A DNA stretch of 14,565 bases from a bacterium (lineage in GTDB: Bacteria; Latescibacterota; Latescibacteria; Latescibacterales; Latescibacteraceae), in the NCBI GenBank assembly GCA_021372535.1, contig JAJFUH010000209.1:1-14565 (forward strand), written 5' to 3'. The translations under genes and the position numbers were made by a program. The notes beneath the pieces were generated by a model, which saw nothing but the letters and a program-made list of their open reading frames with translations, searched no databases and was not told the DNA's origin. This document shows, piece by piece, positions 1 to 6,556 of the stretch (position 1 is its first letter; every line of letters starts with the position of its first letter).

Positions 1-30
1 TGCCTTGTGCCTTATGCCTTGTGCCTGTCT
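1..30. repeat. heptamer array, GGCANAA type (left arm of inverted repeat)
   Basis: Seen directly: 7-bp units of the form TGCCTTG / TGCCTTA in tandem, running off the left window edge. Read on the minus strand they are GGCACAA / GGCATAA. Positions 9-30 are a perfect 22-bp reverse complement of 289-310. The array starts right after the end of the broken minus-strand gene (stop at 35-37). Confidence 0.85.
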
Positions 31-34
31 TTCC

Positions 35-319
35 TCAATTTCTCACCCACTCGGCTAAAGTACCGCGACGGTCTCGATAACGCTCGATAACACCACTTTC
101 GATTTATTCAGTCAAAATCTTCGAGCATACCTTCCTGGCGACAACGGTAGATAAGTTGAGCTCTTTGTGGATATCAGTGGATAAAAAGTTACCACGAGTA
201 GACAGGACCCATTCCCTGATCTGATCGGAAAGCGTCACACCCTTACGGTTCCGGAATTCCCGGAGCTCGTGGAGCTCGGCTTTAATACAGACAGGCACAA
301 GGCATAAGGCATAAGGCAC
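35..319 (-). pseudogene. broken small winged-helix-like protein with an in-frame stop
   Basis: The minus strand encodes a short helical segment (LSDQIREWVLSTRGNFLST, then DIHKELNLST and KILTE). It is interrupted by TAA at 104-106, and the same frame continues sensibly as IESGVIERYRDRRG to TGA at 35-37. Bridging the stop gives the usual order of a small winged helix: helix, helix, recognition helix, then a wing ending ERYxDRRG. I therefore read this as one gene with a nonsense mutation, probably also cut at its C-terminus. The best start is GTG at 236-238, with AAGGG just upstream. The open frame reaches ATG 319 only by translating the heptamer array. The alternative is that residues upstream of the GTG (VCIKAELHELREFRNRKG) are the strand and helix of a ribbon-helix-helix protein. 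The family is not firmly recognised. The gene is boxed by heptamer arrays in inverted orientation. Confidence 0.55.
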
Positions 320-320
320 A
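289..320. repeat. heptamer array, GGCANAA type (right arm of inverted repeat)
   Basis: Tandem units GGCACAA, GGCATAA, GGCATAA and GGCACAA occupy 295-320. Positions 289-310 are the exact reverse complement of 9-30, including the non-repeat bases AGACA. The inverted pair flanks the broken gene. Confidence 0.85.
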
Positions 321-338
321 AGTGAATGTAAATACAGG

Positions 339-368
339 GACTAAGGCGCTGAGATACTAAGCGATAAG
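339..368. repeat. possible degenerate third heptamer-like array (CTAAG spaced 7-8 bp)
   Basis: CTAAG, CTGAG, CTAAG and ATAAG follow each other at offsets of 8, 8 and 7 bp. This is weaker and less regular than the other arrays, but it lies only about 20 bp from one of them. Confidence 0.35.
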
Positions 369-456
369 ACCTTCACATCACCACCCGTCTTCCCCGAATC
401 TTTAATCGGTAAACCATCTCTAATCGTCAGAAGTGAAACCGGAAAGTCTCTGGTTT

Positions 457-514
457 TTTCCCCTTCTGCCTTCTGCCTTGTGCCTTGTGCCTTATGCCTT
501 GTGCCTTGTGCCTG
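457..514. repeat. heptamer array, GGCANAA type, seven units
   Basis: Seven full units on the plus strand: CTTCTGC twice, CTTGTGC twice, CTTATGC, CTTGTGC twice, from 463 to 511, preceded by TTTCCCC. Positions 457-486 are identical over 30 bp to 9181-9210. No complete gene lies within 600 bp on either side. Confidence 0.9.
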
Positions 515-569
515 CAACTATTGTTTGTATTAAACATTCACATAACCAACGAACGTTATTGATCGGCGT

Positions 570-590
570 AAAAAAAGAGCGCGGTCGCTC
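570..590 (-). terminator. rho-independent terminator reading on the minus strand
   Basis: On the minus strand GAGCG, loop ACCG, CGCTC is followed directly by seven T (570-576 are all A on the plus strand). The stem is only 5 bp but GC-rich, and the T-tract is clean. No minus-strand gene ends nearby, so it may be left over from a lost gene. Confidence 0.5.
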
Positions 591-594
591 ACTT

Positions 595-631
595 ATTACC
601 GAGAGGTAATATAATCAATTACACTTGTAAT
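595..631. promoter_or_regulatory. two adjacent dyads, one of BlaI/MecI/CopY box form
   Basis: ATTACC-GAGA-GGTAAT (595-610) is a perfect dyad with a 4-bp spacer. Eight bp later TTACA-CT-TGTAA (619-630) is a perfect dyad containing TACAnnTGTA, the known BlaI/MecI/CopY operator form. Two closely spaced dyads fit a repressor-controlled promoter, but no such repressor gene is in the window and the nearest start on the plus strand (1138) is 500 bp away. Confidence 0.3.
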
Positions 632-756
632 GTCAAGAGAAAAATAACGATGGTTAAGAATAATATGAGTATATGGGCGCGAGGGTTAGGTTTATAATGA
701 AAAAAAGAGATTAAATATTCGCTGATTTTTTTTGAACGACAGAAGTATTCCAAAAT

Positions 757-866
757 TGTCTGAACCGCTGATTACTCTGATTAACTGATTACCATGATAC
801 CATGGGAATGTACCGGATTTTTCAATCATAAAAATCATTGAATCATGTCAATCAGCGGTTCAGACA
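757..866. repeat. 110-bp imperfect palindrome with perfect 17-bp ends
   Basis: TGTCTGAACCGCTGATT (757-773) is repeated exactly in reverse complement at 850-866. Inside, both halves carry spaced TGATT / ATGAT words in the same order (left half CTGATT, CTGATT, ATGATAC; the right half reads likewise on the other strand), so the whole unit folds back on itself. Its size and the lack of coding capacity fit a miniature inverted-repeat element or REP-like palindrome. Confidence 0.7.
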
Positions 867-1137
867 GTCTTTCCGCCATAAATCGGCAAACTTACCCTGA
901 CCCCCTCTCCCATCCATGGGTGAGTGAATACAGCCGGGCGGGCGCCTCTAACCACAAACCATAAACCAATCACCACAAACCGTATCTACCCGCATCCATT
1001 TCATCCAAAAAATTTCAGATGAAAACTCAAGGGATGATTTTTCCGTGATTTCCGTTATTTTACATACCAGAAAAAAGAAGCACGGGAGCACAAGGTTTCC
1101 CGCATACACTTTCAAAAAAGGAAGCGGGGTGTTTACC
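867..1137. other. leader region of the lipoprotein gene, with a CCANAAA heptamer array
   Basis: No gene is seen here. The stretch contains the heptamer array at 952-979. A possible ribosome binding site (AAAGGAAG, 1117-1124, or GGGG at 1126-1129) precedes the ATG at 1138. I do not see a convincing -35/-10 pair. Confidence 0.5.
952..986. repeat. heptamer array, CCANAAA type
   Basis: Units CCACAAA, CCATAAA, CCAATCA and CCACAAA run in 7-bp register from 952 to 979, with a decayed unit CCGTATC after them. The array is on the sense strand upstream of the lipoprotein gene. Confidence 0.8.
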
Positions 1138-2712
1138 ATGAAAAGAAAACTGTTATCAATGAGCGCGATTACCCTTGCAGGGGCTATGGTTCTTCTGTCG
1201 GGTTGTTATACCGTCGTCAGCAGGCCCGTAATTCGGGAAAGTATTGAAAATTCGAGATATACCGCGCCCGAACGGGAAACGGCTGTCGCACGGAACAGCG
1301 ACGAGGGTAATGGTGAAGATGTAGAAGCAGCCGAAAACGAAAACACCGAAGAGGCCAGCGCAGACAGCGAGTATTACGGCAGTGTTGAAGACCGGTACGA
1401 ATCCGGCGCATCTTCAGGTACAACGTACAATTATAATTATTACTATCCGGATTATGCATTCGACCCCTGGTGGTCACGGTCATGGTGGTATGAACCGGTC
1501 GGATGGTATGGACCCTACCGGGATGTGTGGGTAGGACCTATCTGGCCGCGATGGTATGCCAGTGTCGGATATCGCGGTTATGGCTGGGGCTGGGACGTCG
1601 GCTGGGGATGGGATGGAGGCTGGGGCTATGATCCGTGGTTCTATGATCCATGGTACTACGGCGGGGGTTACTATGGCGGAGGTTATTATTGGGGCGGTTA
1701 TCCGTACTATGCCTATGATTACGGGTATCATCACGGGCACGGCGGCGGTCATTACTACGATGATTACGGCCGTGATAACCAACCGGGACCGAAAATGCTG
1801 AGGCAGGACAGGCTTGCCGGATTCGGAACCGGCGGACACACGACAGGGTCGGGTGTTTTGGTGAATGACAGCTCTTCCAAGACAGCCACAGGAGCCAACA
1901 GTGATTTGAGAACGACAAAACGCCGTGAATTCATGAGCGAAGGTCTCTCCACTGCAACATCCCGCAGATCGTCATCAACCGGCGGGGAGACTGTCTCGAA
2001 AGGCGCTTCGGATGTTTCGTCAAAGACCGATCGTTCCGGCACAACATCGACACCTCAGAAATCCCGTGAAACCTCATCGGGCACAACGACCACGAGACGT
2101 GAGAAGACACCGGCTTCAACAGGTAAGGATTCGGGTCTTTCGACATCACGGCGTACGAAAACCAGCACGACAACCGATAAAAAAAGTCCTCTGATATATT
2201 CGCCGCCGTCGAACTCAAATGAAACGATATCAAAACCTGCGTCAAGATCGGACAATTCATCGAGCGAAAGTTCAAACTCGACCGGAAAGACAGTTATACG
2301 GCAGAATGACCTTCGCCCGCGCACCAGGACATTCATAATAAGCAGCCAGTCGGCGAGAGAGAGTCAGTCCGCCTCTGAAAGCCGGAGCAGCGTATCGAAA
2401 AATTCGGGCACTTCGTCTTCATCTTCATCGAGACAGAGTTCTTCGGACAGTTACCAGAGTACCCCGTCGCGGTCGAGTAATTCAAGCAGCTCAGGCAGCT
2501 ACCAGAGCACTCCATCACGGTCGGGCAGTTCAAGCAGCTCGTCTTCACGTTCAGGTTCATCGGGCAGCTCCGGAGTTTCGAGCGGTTCGTCTTCACGTTC
2601 AAGCTCGGGTTCGTCGAGCTCAGGTTCAGGTCGTTCAAGTTCAGGGTCAGGCCGGTCGAGCTCGGGTTCGAGCCGGTCATCAGGCTCCAGCACCAGCAGG
2701 AGGAATAAATAA
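1138..2712 (+). CDS. Tyr/Gly/Trp-rich and Ser-rich surface lipoprotein
   Basis: This is a 524-residue predicted lipoprotein. The N-terminus is a signal peptide with lipobox LSGC (Cys23), so it should be anchored to a membrane by lipid. In order, the mature protein has an acidic segment (about residues 45-90), a low-complexity block very rich in Tyr, Gly and Trp (about 97-210, with GWGWDVGWGWDGGWG and YYGGGYYGGGYY), and a long Ser-rich, Arg-dotted tail (about 240-524) with a repeated YQSTPSRS motif and SGSGRSSS repeats near the end. There is no recognisable enzyme domain. ATG 1138 is chosen over ATG 1045 because only the later start gives a signal peptide at the N-terminus. The stop overlaps the next start by one base (TAATG), so it is coupled to the outer-membrane barrel gene. 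I infer a surface-exposed or cell-envelope role. The low-complexity tail could evolve quickly and could be glycosylated, but that is not shown by the sequence. Confidence 0.85.
   Translation: MKRKLLSMSAITLAGAMVLLSGCYTVVSRPVIRESIENSRYTAPERETAVARNSDEGNGEDVEAAENENTEEASADSEYYGSVEDRYESGASSGTTYNYNYYYPDYAFDPWWSRSWWYEPVGWYGPYRDVWVGPIWPRWYASVGYRGYGWGWDVGWGWDGGWGYDPWFYDPWYYGGGYYGGGYYWGGYPYYAYDYGYHHGHGGGHYYDDYGRDNQPGPKMLRQDRLAGFGTGGHTTGSGVLVNDSSSKTATGANSDLRTTKRREFMSEGLSTATSRRSSSTGGETVSKGASDVSSKTDRSGTTSTPQKSRETSSGTTTTRREKTPASTGKDSGLSTSRRTKTSTTTDKKSPLIYSPPSNSNETISKPASRSDNSSSESSNSTGKTVIRQNDLRPRTRTFIISSQSARESQSASESRSSVSKNSGTSSSSSSRQSSSDSYQSTPSRSSNSSSSGSYQSTPSRSGSSSSSSSRSGSSGSSGVSSGSSSRSSSGSSSSGSGRSSSGSGRSSSGSSRSSGSSTSRRNK
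2698..2703 (+). promoter_or_regulatory. strong Shine-Dalgarno inside the end of the lipoprotein gene
   Basis: AGGAGG lies 8 bp before ATG 2712 and overlaps the last Arg codons of the lipoprotein. With the TAATG stop/start overlap it indicates translational coupling. Confidence 0.8.
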
Positions 2713-4073
2713 TGAAACCGGCATTTCTGGTTGAACGTATACATGGAATCACTCGGATTCTCGTTGTCACCATCCTTGCAGGAATGGCATATCCCGCACA
2801 TGCGCAGGAGGTATCGGTGGACAACGATTCGGGCGTCGGGGCACGGGCAATGGGGATGGGCGGTGCGAACATCGCTGCCGCAAACGATCTCTCGGCGGTA
2901 CTGTACAATCCCGCCGCGCTCGCCCGCCTCGATAAGATCGAGGTGCAGCTCGGAATCAATACACTGAAGCGCGATGTCAAGACAACCCTTAAAAGTTCGA
3001 CGGAACCCGATGGTACCGCTGACACTAAAACCGATTATTCGGGCCTCGGTTCGATAGGACTTGTCTACCCGGTCCCGACTGCCAGGGGCAGCCTTGTATT
3101 CGCCGTGGCCTACAACCATGTCAAGGATTTCGAAAACCGTCTCAGGATCGACGGGTACAACGATACACTCGAAGGATTTCAGACAGGCGAATCGGTCGAG
3201 GAAGGCGGCATGGGCATACTGTCGCTCGCGGGAGCGCTCGATGTATCGCCCCAGGTTTCGTTCGGCGCATCGTTCGATATATGGACGGGGTCGTACAAGC
3301 GTGACAACCACCTGCTTCTCAACGATTACCGCACCGGTTCCCAATGGTCGCAGCTTGACATCACCGGTGTGGACGATGATATATCCGCATGGAGCTTCAA
3401 GCCGTCCGTTCTCTACCATGACAGGAATTTCAGGCTCGGCGCGTTTTTGAGGTTTCCCATGCAGTTCCACATCACCGAGCGCAATTACCTCGAATGGTAC
3501 AGCCGCGGCGATGGCGAATACTTCAAACTGTACGAAATCATCGATCCGACATCGGACTTTACCGACGATGCGTATATCGACCATATGAGCTACACCATCA
3601 AGGCGCCGATGCAGTTCGGTTTCGGTCTTTCATGGACTGCGCTGAGAAAAACCACGCTCGGGTTCGATTTCTCGTACGAAAACTGGAAACAGGCCAAGCT
3701 CGATTATCCGTCGGACTACCTGTCCGATCCCAATTACTTCCGTGACAGGTACCGCTCGTCCATGAGCTGGAGAATCGGCCTCGAACAGCGTCTCCCGTTC
3801 TGGGATATGTTCGGACGGGTGGGGTATTTACGGCAGCCGGTGCTCTTCAAGGGTCCACGGTCATACGACGAGGGCGCTCCGGCGATCACGGTTGACAACG
3901 AGCGCGACTTTATTACCTTCGGGCTCGGCAAGCAGTTCGAAGATGCGCTGTCTGTCGATGCCGCCGTTGCATACGGATTCTGGTCTCAGAAGGAGGAGCC
4001 GCGCAAGGACGAGGAAACCCAGACACGGTTCTATGTATCGGTAACGTACCGGACGCCGAAAATATTCCGATAA
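2712..4073 (+). CDS. FadL/OMPP1/TodX-type outer-membrane transport protein
   Basis: A 453-residue outer-membrane barrel. It has a signal peptide ending AHA (cleavage about 31/32). It is followed by the N-terminal signature of the OMPP1/FadL/TodX and related PorV-like families: GARAMGMGGA, then AAANDLSAVLYNPAALAR with the NPA motif (about residues 43-72). The rest shows alternating short amphipathic strands and ends in a strand (FYVSVTYRTPKIFR) with terminal aromatic residues. FadL members move hydrophobic compounds such as long-chain fatty acids or aromatics across the outer membrane; the substrate here is unknown. The start is supported by AGGAGG 8 bp upstream and by overlap with the lipoprotein stop, so the two are probably made together and may sit side by side in the envelope. 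It could instead be a PorV/PorQ-like barrel, since these share the N-terminal motif. Confidence 0.85.
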   Translation: MKPAFLVERIHGITRILVVTILAGMAYPAHAQEVSVDNDSGVGARAMGMGGANIAAANDLSAVLYNPAALARLDKIEVQLGINTLKRDVKTTLKSSTEPDGTADTKTDYSGLGSIGLVYPVPTARGSLVFAVAYNHVKDFENRLRIDGYNDTLEGFQTGESVEEGGMGILSLAGALDVSPQVSFGASFDIWTGSYKRDNHLLLNDYRTGSQWSQLDITGVDDDISAWSFKPSVLYHDRNFRLGAFLRFPMQFHITERNYLEWYSRGDGEYFKLYEIIDPTSDFTDDAYIDHMSYTIKAPMQFGFGLSWTALRKTTLGFDFSYENWKQAKLDYPSDYLSDPNYFRDRYRSSMSWRIGLEQRLPFWDMFGRVGYLRQPVLFKGPRSYDEGAPAITVDNERDFITFGLGKQFEDALSVDAAVAYGFWSQKEEPRKDEETQTRFYVSVTYRTPKIFR

Positions 4074-4134
4074 CCGTTTGACATGGCCTTATACCAATTT
4101 GCATTCGTATAGATAAATACCATGGGTAAATGAT

Positions 4135-4211
4135 GATAGATACCGAAACAAGTTCGGCATGACAACGTGATCGTATCCATGTCACCCTGAACTTGTTTCA
4201 GGGTCTATACC
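4135..4211. repeat. palindromic intergenic repeat, about 77 bp
   Basis: GATAGATACCGAAACAAGTT...GGCATGACA (4135-4164) faces its approximate reverse complement TGTCACCCTGAACTTGTTTC...GGTCTATACC (4180-4211). Each arm is itself a hairpin (CCGAA/TTCGG at 4143-4157, CCCTGAA/TTCAGGG at 4185-4203). The design resembles dispersed intergenic repeats seen in many genomes. There is no T-tract, so I do not call it a terminator. Confidence 0.65.
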
Positions 4212-4310
4212 ATAAAAAATGACGTTTGAATCATACCGATAAACTCAACATAGTGTCACAGGGATATTCACCTTGAAATGAATGGTTTCATTAACCGGGG
4301 CAGGTTCCTT

Positions 4311-5057
4311 ATGAGACATGGCGCTTTAAAATTACAGAAGGTTGAGCAATCTTCACGGCTGTATGTACTTGTCATGTTTGCCGTAGTGTTTTTTACAGCT
4401 TCCGGGGTTTATGCCCAGAACGATTCGATGCGGCCGGGGGTTGTACGGGACTCTCCGGGAAGTCAAAACATCAAAGGCTCGGTCGTGCTTGTTCCGGTAA
4501 GATCCTCCCAGACAGGCTCTGACAATACGAATATTCTCAAAGGACTTTCCGAGGGAATAATCAAATACACCGATATCAACACATCTATCGACCAGTCCAT
4601 TAACTTCGACTCTCCCCGTCTCCTGAAATACCCGTTCGTCTATTTAAACACAGGGCAGGGGTTCGAGCTTCTCGACAGCGAGAAGGCAAATTTGAAGAAT
4701 TACCTGTCATCCGGCGGTTTCATCGTCCTTGAGTTCGATTACAAGGCTTTCTCCGGACTGAAAAAGAACCTTCCCGAAAACGCCCGTCTCAAACAGATTC
4801 CTCCCGACCATAAAATCTACCGTTCCTTTTTCAATATCGAGCAGAGCATTTTTGACGGCGACATGGGAGAACGACGGTCCGGGCAGCTTATGACGGGGCC
4901 CTATCTTACCGGAATATGGCTCGATGACGTGCTCGTCGGTATCTATTCCGATAAAAAGCTGGGAAACGAGTGGGAACGGTACTGGGAAAGAAGAACCGGC
5001 GACGGGTCACGGATGAGGCTCGGAGTCAACCTGGTCGTCTATGCTCTCTCACGGTGA
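4311..5057 (+). CDS. exported DUF4159 domain protein
   Basis: After a signal sequence (hydrophobic VLVMFAVVFFTASG, ending VYA before Gln) the protein matches the pattern I know for DUF4159: FDSPRLLKYPFVYL, then an elongated stretch LKNYLSSGGFIVLEFD, then PPDHKIYRSFF, then TGIWLDDVLVGIYS, and the ending LGVNLVVYAL. DUF4159 proteins have no assigned reaction. The GGF and DHxxY motifs look like a class I glutamine-amidotransferase-like fold without an evident catalytic Cys; that comparison is inference. ATG 4311 is preferred because CAGG lies 6 bp upstream. ATG 4278 would add 11 residues before the signal peptide. It lies 44 bp before the ECF S gene on the same strand and may be in the same transcript. 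Its usual neighbours (MoxR ATPase, vWA proteins) are absent here. Confidence 0.8.
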   Translation: MRHGALKLQKVEQSSRLYVLVMFAVVFFTASGVYAQNDSMRPGVVRDSPGSQNIKGSVVLVPVRSSQTGSDNTNILKGLSEGIIKYTDINTSIDQSINFDSPRLLKYPFVYLNTGQGFELLDSEKANLKNYLSSGGFIVLEFDYKAFSGLKKNLPENARLKQIPPDHKIYRSFFNIEQSIFDGDMGERRSGQLMTGPYLTGIWLDDVLVGIYSDKKLGNEWERYWERRTGDGSRMRLGVNLVVYALSR

Positions 5058-5101
5058 CCGGGTTTCAGTTCCGGGACTACGCCGATTCGTGAATATCCCG
5101 C

Positions 5102-5839
5102 ATGGTGGTTAAAATGCTCAGTGTTACAACAAACACCTTGACAAGGCTCCATGGTTTTGTCATCATTCTTCTTGCCGTTGCCCGGGCTCATATCACCGGC
5201 AGCGACACATTCGTGGAAAAAGGCCCTCCGAAAAATACAACCGTTATTCACGATACGCTGAAACGGGATACAGACCTCGTGCGACAGATAAACGCTTTTG
5301 ATGCGGGACTCATTGCCCTCGGCGCAGCATTGAACGTCTCGATCGGATATCTCGTAAATCTGCTCAAACTGCCGATTTACCTCGATTCCATTGGGACGGT
5401 GTTTGTGGCTGCGCTCTGCGGATGGCGTTATGGGGCGATTGTCGGCCTGGCTGCTCTTGTCGTTCTGTCGGTCACCGCCATTCCCACCTCGATGGCGTAC
5501 GCGGGCACAGCCATTGTCATCGCGTTGATATCTTCCGGCCTGGCACGGTTCGGGTTTCTCAAGAATATCCGTGCGACCATTATCGGCGGGCTCATCCTGG
5601 GGCTCGGAGCAGCCGCTGCCTCCGCTCCGGTAACCACGCTCGTGTACGGCGGGGTATCGATTGCAGGTTCCGATGCCATAACGGCGCTGTTCAGGGCAAT
5701 GGGGTATCCCCTCTGGAAGAGCGTCATCTTCGGGAAGCTCCTCATAGACCCGCTCGACAAGCTTGTCACGGCGCTCATCTGTTTTTCTCTCGTTCAGTCG
5801 CTCCCTCCCCGCATGCTCGAACGCCTTACTCGTAAATGA
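5102..5839 (+). CDS. ECF transporter S component (substrate-binding membrane protein)
   Basis: A 245-residue integral membrane protein. The core from about residue 60 on is the size of a typical ECF S component (about 185 residues). Hydrophobic segments lie at roughly 66-84, 93-122, 132-150, 155-180 and 218-236, with LKLPIYLDSIGTVFVAALCG and the small-residue-rich GLILGLGAAAASAP. In ECF importers this subunit sits in the inner membrane and binds a vitamin, metal or other micronutrient with high affinity. The next two genes encode the T and ATPase subunits, which supports the assignment. The substrate cannot be told from sequence, and no riboswitch was seen upstream. The first 59 residues are an odd extension with a short hydrophobic stretch. 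GTG 5279 would remove it and leave a standard S component, but neither start has a clear Shine-Dalgarno site. Confidence 0.8.
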   Translation: MVVKMLSVTTNTLTRLHGFVIILLAVARAHITGSDTFVEKGPPKNTTVIHDTLKRDTDLVRQINAFDAGLIALGAALNVSIGYLVNLLKLPIYLDSIGTVFVAALCGWRYGAIVGLAALVVLSVTAIPTSMAYAGTAIVIALISSGLARFGFLKNIRATIIGGLILGLGAAAASAPVTTLVYGGVSIAGSDAITALFRAMGYPLWKSVIFGKLLIDPLDKLVTALICFSLVQSLPPRMLERLTRK

Positions 5840-5854
5840 GAGCCTGGCACGGCC

Positions 5855-6556
5855 ATGAATTCCTCATCGGGAACATTTCTCCATCCATCCGCACATCTGC
5901 TGATAGCACTGGAAATCATGATTTTCTCAATCGCCCTTCCGACATTCCCGGGAACGGGGCTTCTCCTTGTTTTCTTCACGGTATCGGTGGTCATTCCCTC
6001 ACGCACCGAATTCCGTCTTACCCTTAAATTCCTCAGGATTCTCGCTATTGGAGCTCTGTTCCTGTTTCTCATTCATGGTGTCACCTGGGAACACCCGGGA
6101 TTTTCGTATCAGGGAATACTGACCGGCATGGAAAGCCTCACCCGTATCGCGGCTCCGGTCGTCTCCGTGATTTACCTCTCGCGGCGGATACGATCCGAGG
6201 AGCTGTTTGCCATGCTCATCGACTACAGGGTGCCGCCTTCGGTCATTCTCATTCTTTTCAGAACCATATGGCTCGTGCCGAGGCTTACCGAACGCATGGA
6301 CGAGGTCGTCACAGCGCAGAAACTGCGGGGCATGCGCGCGGAAACAACGATGCAGCGGATACGGGCGCTCATTCCCACGCTCAATCCCATTTTTTCATCC
6401 ATGCTCAGCGAGATTTCGATGAATTCGCTCATCATATCCTCACGGGGGTTCATCGCTCCGGGGGAAAAGACCCATCTTGTCCCGCTCAGGTTCCGTCCGG
6501 CGGACGCCGCCGCAATCGCGCTCGTAACCTTTGTGCTCGGGGTGCTCTGGTGCTGA
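5855..6556 (+). CDS. ecfT: ECF transporter T component (EcfT/CbiQ family)
   Basis: A 233-residue membrane protein with four or five hydrophobic helices in the first 145 residues and a cytosolic helical region carrying the two EcfT coupling motifs: AQKLRGM (154-160) and SSRGF (195-199), equivalent to the A-x-x-x-R-G and A-R-G motifs that dock into the ATPases. It has the CbiQ-type length. It starts 15 bp after the S gene and its end overlaps the ATPase gene by 7 bp, so it is part of one operon. A start at the Met codon of LEIMIFSIALP (5918) is also possible, since ATG 5855 has only a weak ribosome binding site. Its role is to link substrate-bound S component to ATP hydrolysis in the inner membrane. 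Confidence 0.88.
   Translation: MNSSSGTFLHPSAHLLIALEIMIFSIALPTFPGTGLLLVFFTVSVVIPSRTEFRLTLKFLRILAIGALFLFLIHGVTWEHPGFSYQGILTGMESLTRIAAPVVSVIYLSRRIRSEELFAMLIDYRVPPSVILILFRTIWLVPRLTERMDEVVTAQKLRGMRAETTMQRIRALIPTLNPIFSSMLSEISMNSLIISSRGFIAPGEKTHLVPLRFRPADAAAIALVTFVLGVLWC

Larger units (their letters stand above)
515..756. other. AT-rich intergenic stretch with operator-like dyads, no gene
   Basis: This stretch is clearly more AT-rich than the genes around it. It holds the minus-strand terminator (570-590) and two dyads (595-610 and 618-631). The only open frame is a 15-codon one at 650 (MVKNNMSIWARGLGL), which has no visible ribosome binding site and which I do not call. No longer coding frame is convincing. 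Confidence 0.6.

Noticed and set aside
348-355. CTGAGA word that recalls the TPP riboswitch
   Set aside because: The other conserved TPP elements (ACCTGAT, GGATAATGCC) are absent and no thiamine gene follows.
650-697. 15-codon open frame after the BlaI-like dyad
   Set aside because: No ribosome binding site, no family, too short to support.
1045-1137. Upstream start ATG 1045 for the lipoprotein
   Set aside because: It would put 31 residues ahead of a clean lipoprotein signal peptide, and the Shine-Dalgarno-like AAAGGAAG precedes ATG 1138.
948-1139. Minus-strand open frame of 63 codons
   Set aside because: It runs through a heptamer array and the leader of the lipoprotein gene without any domain or start signal.
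2499-3584. Long antisense open frame (361 codons) on the minus strand
   Set aside because: It lies opposite the Ser-rich lipoprotein tail and the FadL-like gene, has no domain pattern, and its length is explained by the codon bias of the plus-strand genes.
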